Source: a virus
Virus record (IMG/VR): IMGVR_UViG_3300009184_000044
Span: 1 to 64,000 of that record
Length of the DNA stretch: 64,000 nt
Reading direction: 5' to 3' (one strand)
In this document: positions 61,022 to 64,000 of the stretch, one piece after another
How positions within the stretch are numbered: the stretch's first letter is position 1
How the letters are laid out: the number at the start of each line of letters is the position of its first letter
The notes under the pieces: model-generated
What the model was told of the DNA's origin: nothing
Databases searched by the model: none
The model's input: the letters and a program-made list of their open reading frames with translations, nothing else
Made by a program: the position numbers and the translations under genes

Positions 61022-62596
61022 ATGACGAAATTTTATGACGCAAACGGTGCTGTGGTTTACAACGGAGACTGTTTAGAAGTACTCCGTGGGTTGGAAGATA
61101 ACTCAGTAGATTCAATTGTTACTGACCCTCCATATGGACTTAGCAATACAGACCCAGACCATGTCGTCGAGGCTATCTCAAAGTGGGCTACTGGAGAACG
61201 TGATTTTACGCCCGCAGGTAAGGGCTTTATGGGTAAAGCGTGGGATGCATTTGTTCCACCTCCTGCTGTGTGGGATGAATGTTTTAGAGTGCTAAAACCT
61301 GGTGGTCATATGTTGGTGTTTGCTGGAAGTAGAACGCAGGACCTAATGGGGTTATCTGTGCGTATGGCTGGATTTGAAATTCGCGATGGTATCGCATGGA
61401 TTTATGGCTCTGGGTTTCCTAAGAGTATGGATATAAGTAAAGCAATTGATAAGTCTGCTGGTGCAGAACGAGAAGTTGTTGGAAGTAAAAGGATGGTTGG
61501 AAGTGCAGCCCAAGACTGGTCTGAAAAAGGCGATAAGTTATTTGCTGGTAATACCAGTAGCGTTGGTGTTCCTGCTCGTGATATCCCTATCACAGCTCCA
61601 TCTACCGAGATGGCGAAAGAGTGGGAAGGATGGGGAACGGCACTAAAGCCTGCCCTTGAACCTATCATTGTTGCTCGTAAGCCTGTTAGTGAAAAGACTG
61701 TAGCTGCAAATGTTTTGAAGTGGGGTGTCGGTGGAATCAACATTGATGGCACTCGTGTTGGTAATGAAGAAGTAGTAATCAATACTTTTGATAACGGTGC
61801 TAAGCCTTTTGGAGATGCTGTTGGTGAACCTTATACAGGTCGCAAGAGTGTTGGTCGTTGGCCGGCAAATGTTATGTTTACGCACGCAGAAGATTGCGTA
61901 GAGGTTGGCACTGCTGTAGAAATTATTAGTAATCACAACGCACCTCAAGGTACGTTTGCTGGTGGAGACCCAAATAGAGGTTCTGATACTTCTGAGTATC
62001 GTGATTATGAGGTCGCTACTGCTGTATTTGAATGCGTAGATGGTTGCCCTGTTAAGGAAGTAAACAGACAGAGCGGTATCAGTAAGAGTAGAGCTGGAAA
62101 GATGGCTGTACCTGATATTCGTTCTGGTAAGTATGGTTCTGAGTATGGTGCTAGAGAAGATATTGATGGAACTGTCAGGGGTTTTGATGATGCTGGCGGT
62201 GCTAGTAGATTCTTCTATACTGCAAAGGCTAATAAGAAAGACCGCAATGAAGGTCTAGAGCATTTGGAAGAAGTCTCTGTTGGTAGTTATGATGGCAATA
62301 TTGATAGTGAGGGAACTCGTAAACTAGGTGCTGACCCTGCTAAACCTAACAAGCCTGGACATAACTTCCACCCAACTGTAAAGCCTACGTCGCTTATGCG
62401 CGAGTTGGTAAGACTGGTAACTCCTAAGGGTGGAATTGTGTTGGACCCATTTACTGGTAGCGGAAGTACAGGTAAAGCTGCTATACTTGAGAGATTCCAG
62501 TTTGTTGGTATTGAACTGACTTCTGAGTATCTACTAATTATTGAAGGTCGCTTGAACCACGCCGCTAAACAAGTTGACGGGGAGTTAGATTTTTAG
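61022..62596 (+). CDS. DNA methyltransferase (beta class)
   Basis: A 524-residue enzyme: VVYNGDCLEVL and SIVTDPPYGL (motif IV, DPPY) near the start, a long middle region, and LDPFTGSGSTGKAAI (motif I, the AdoMet site) near residue 480. The order IV before I is that of beta-class N4-cytosine or N6-adenine methyltransferases. The middle part (200 residues) is a target recognition domain. With no partner endonuclease seen, it is an orphan modifier, probably protecting phage DNA from restriction. Confidence 0.85.
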   Translation: MTKFYDANGAVVYNGDCLEVLRGLEDNSVDSIVTDPPYGLSNTDPDHVVEAISKWATGERDFTPAGKGFMGKAWDAFVPPPAVWDECFRVLKPGGHMLVFAGSRTQDLMGLSVRMAGFEIRDGIAWIYGSGFPKSMDISKAIDKSAGAEREVVGSKRMVGSAAQDWSEKGDKLFAGNTSSVGVPARDIPITAPSTEMAKEWEGWGTALKPALEPIIVARKPVSEKTVAANVLKWGVGGINIDGTRVGNEEVVINTFDNGAKPFGDAVGEPYTGRKSVGRWPANVMFTHAEDCVEVGTAVEIISNHNAPQGTFAGGDPNRGSDTSEYRDYEVATAVFECVDGCPVKEVNRQSGISKSRAGKMAVPDIRSGKYGSEYGAREDIDGTVRGFDDAGGASRFFYTAKANKKDRNEGLEHLEEVSVGSYDGNIDSEGTRKLGADPAKPNKPGHNFHPTVKPTSLMRELVRLVTPKGGIVLDPFTGSGSTGKAAILERFQFVGIELTSEYLLIIEGRLNHAAKQVDGELDF

Positions 62597-62602
62597 TAGT
62601 AT
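62574..62602 (+). promoter_or_regulatory. Promoter TTGACG-17-TAGTAT
   Basis: TTGACG (62574-62579), a 17-base spacer, TAGTAT (62597-62602). It lies over the methyltransferase stop and should drive the DUF2637 gene, whose ribosome site is AAAGGAAA. Confidence 0.75.
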
Positions 62603-62640
62603 AGTGGCGTAATAAGAAACAAAAACAAAAGGAAAACACA

Positions 62641-63300
62641 ATGACTTATGAAGAAAATGACCCTCGTAACTTCTATGAGAAGTTTCCTGAGGAACTAATG
62701 CCCCCTTTGAATGCTGGTGGTGCTGCTATCCCTGTTCCAGAGTTTGGACCATTGCTTGGAGTTGTAACTCCTCCTCCAAGTTCTCCTAAGCCTGCATCAG
62801 TGCGTGAAATATTTGATGCTCGTCGAGACGAAATTGTCGCTGCCCCTAAGGTTGTAGTAAAGAAAAAGTCTGCTCGTATCAATCCAGATGCTATTCCTGT
62901 ATTGGCAACGGCTGTTATTTTGGTTGCGTTGTTGATGATTACATCATTCAGCGTTTCGTTCAGTGGTATCTATGCTGTATCTGCTTGGACTGGACTTCCT
63001 GGATTCTTACAGTGGCTACCAGCTATTTTTATCGACGCTGCTATTTTGGCTTATACAATCTCTTTGGTTGTATTCAAAGCTAGAGGTGAAAGCACATGGA
63101 GAACTTTTGCTGGTCTAACTGCATTCGCTACTGTATCTGTTGTTGCAAACATTGCACATACTCTTTCATTCTGGGATGGCTCTCTTGCTGACTTCCGTGC
63201 TTGGGTTGGTGTGCTAATTACTGCATCTGCACCTATTGCTGTATTGCTTGCATCAGAAGAAATTACTCGCTTGGCTTTTGAAAAGCCAGATAGTGAGTAG
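62641..63300 (+). CDS. DUF2637-like membrane protein
   Basis: A 219-residue protein with a Pro-rich cytoplasmic N-terminus (LGVVTPPPSSPKPAS), basic stretch and four membrane helices (VLATAVILVALLMITSFSVSF, LPAIFIDAAILAYTISLVVF, LTAFATVSVVANIAHTL, VLITASAPIAVLLAS). It matches the actinobacterial DUF2637 family, seen in mobile elements and related to SpdB-type transfer proteins. The role in a phage is unclear; superinfection control is one possibility. Confidence 0.75.
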   Translation: MTYEENDPRNFYEKFPEELMPPLNAGGAAIPVPEFGPLLGVVTPPPSSPKPASVREIFDARRDEIVAAPKVVVKKKSARINPDAIPVLATAVILVALLMITSFSVSFSGIYAVSAWTGLPGFLQWLPAIFIDAAILAYTISLVVFKARGESTWRTFAGLTAFATVSVVANIAHTLSFWDGSLADFRAWVGVLITASAPIAVLLASEEITRLAFEKPDSE

Positions 63301-63304
63301 TCGG

Positions 63305-63856
63305 ATGCTAATTGGTTTAGCGGGGTATGCTCGCTCTGGTAAAGACACACTTGCTGATGACCTAGTTCAAAATGCTGACTATACAAAGATTGCTTTTGCT
63401 GACCCTATGCGTGAGGCATTGGTTCGTCTAAACCCAACTATTGAGGTTGGTGGATTCAAGCTGGCTAAGTTGGCTACTGCTGTAAATGTTTTTGGCTGGG
63501 AAGAATTGAAAAAGATAAGCCCAGATATTCGTGGACTAATGCAAAGACTAGGAACAGAAGTTGGTCGTCAGATGTTTGGCGAAGACTTTTGGGTTCAGCA
63601 GACTATGAAACGAGTTGCAGAAGTTTCTGGAAACTGTGTTGTGTCTGATGTTCGCTATCCTAACGAGGCTCAGGCTATTAGAGATGCTGGTGGTATCTTG
63701 ATTAGAATTGAACGTAATGGCGTAGACGCACCTAATGACCATACTTCTGAAACTGCTTTGAGCTCATTTGAGTTTGATTATGTTTTGAGGAATGATGAAA
63801 GTATTGAGTATTTTCTACGCAATGCTAAATCCGTCCTTATAGAAGTGCTAAACTAA
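63305..63856 (+). CDS. Deoxynucleoside monophosphate kinase-like protein
   Basis: A 183-residue P-loop kinase: LIGLAGYARSGKDTLADDL (Walker A), AFADPMREALVRL, RLGTEVGRQMFGEDFWVQQ and VVSDVRYPNEAQAI, a typical pattern of T4 gp1-like dNMP kinases. It phosphorylates dNMPs, working with the ribonucleotide reductase in dNTP supply. A GTG at 63293 overlapping the previous stop is an alternative start. Confidence 0.8.
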   Translation: MLIGLAGYARSGKDTLADDLVQNADYTKIAFADPMREALVRLNPTIEVGGFKLAKLATAVNVFGWEELKKISPDIRGLMQRLGTEVGRQMFGEDFWVQQTMKRVAEVSGNCVVSDVRYPNEAQAIRDAGGILIRIERNGVDAPNDHTSETALSSFEFDYVLRNDESIEYFLRNAKSVLIEVLN

Positions 63857-63888
63857 TTTCAAATTTACTAATAGAACAAGAGACTAAA

Positions 63889-64000
63889 ATGCGTGAACGC
63901 TACATTCGTAAGCTACAAAAGAATCGCCACTTGGCTGAGATTAGTTTTAATATCTTGGCAAATGTAACGTTCAAGAACCTAACTGCTCGTGAGCGTAAGC
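63889..64000 (+). CDS. Unknown protein, N-terminal part (cut by window edge)
   Basis: The frame starts MRERYIRKLQKNRHLAEISF and stays open to the window end. It is basic and helical at first. Not enough is visible to assign a family. Confidence 0.45.
   Translation, partial: MRERYIRKLQKNRHLAEISFNILANVTFKNLTARERK

Overview
The window is part of the genome of a tailed (siphovirus-type) phage of an actinobacterium. Both edges cut through genes: a capsid maturation protease on the left and an unknown protein on the right. The actinobacterial link rests on two WhiB-family proteins, DUF3039-, DUF2637- and DUF732-like proteins, a phage tmRNA whose tag ends in ALAA, a class II ribonucleotide reductase with an NrdH-like partner, and several start codons that lie 6-8 bases behind a -10 box (leaderless style). 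The sequence is AT-leaning by eye (not counted), which would suit a low-GC freshwater actinobacterium; that is an inference.

Layout. (1) 1-27.4 kb, plus strand: virion genes in order. These are maturation protease, major capsid protein, a second capsid-like protein, probable tail tube protein, head-tail adaptor, tail terminator-like protein, gp10-like neck protein, two tail assembly chaperones joined by a -1 frameshift at CCCAAAT, tape measure protein, a Dit-like protein and two giant baseplate/fibre proteins. A small beta module (FCCH-like) is repeated across several of them. (2) 27.4-39.4 kb, minus strand: replication and recombination genes read away from a divergent control region at 39.36-39.60 kb. 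They include a metallophosphoesterase, family A DNA polymerase, RuvC-like resolvase, SNF2 helicase, Cas4-like nuclease, Sak4-like ATPase, SSB-like protein, a possible glycosyltransferase, small unknown proteins and a WhiB protein. (3) 39.5-43.4 kb, plus strand: primase-helicase, a GT-A glycosyltransferase and a small zinc protein. (4) 43.3-51.8 kb, minus strand: a second fibre operon with a BppU-like protein, a collagen-like protein, two fibres and a beta-propeller protein. It runs straight into a sulfotransferase, an APS kinase fused to a nucleotidyltransferase, and a DUF2061-like membrane protein. (5) 52-64 kb, plus strand: DUF3039, ribonucleotide reductase with NrdH, a zinc ribbon, a second WhiB, a small membrane protein, tmRNA, a tRNA-like element, a large structured non-coding RNA, Hsp20, a serine recombinase, a run of tiny overlapping genes, a zinc peptidase, a DNA methyltransferase, a DUF2637 membrane protein and a dNMP kinase.

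How it fits together. The phage carries its own replisome and nucleotide supply, and its own trans-translation RNA. The most unusual part is a possible sulfation pathway (PAPS formation plus sulfo-transfer) coupled to fibre genes, together with glycosyltransferases, which suggests chemical decoration of virion fibres or the host surface. A second point of interest is the RNA-rich stretch at 55.9-57.2 kb. Terminase, portal and endolysin genes were not seen and probably lie outside the window.
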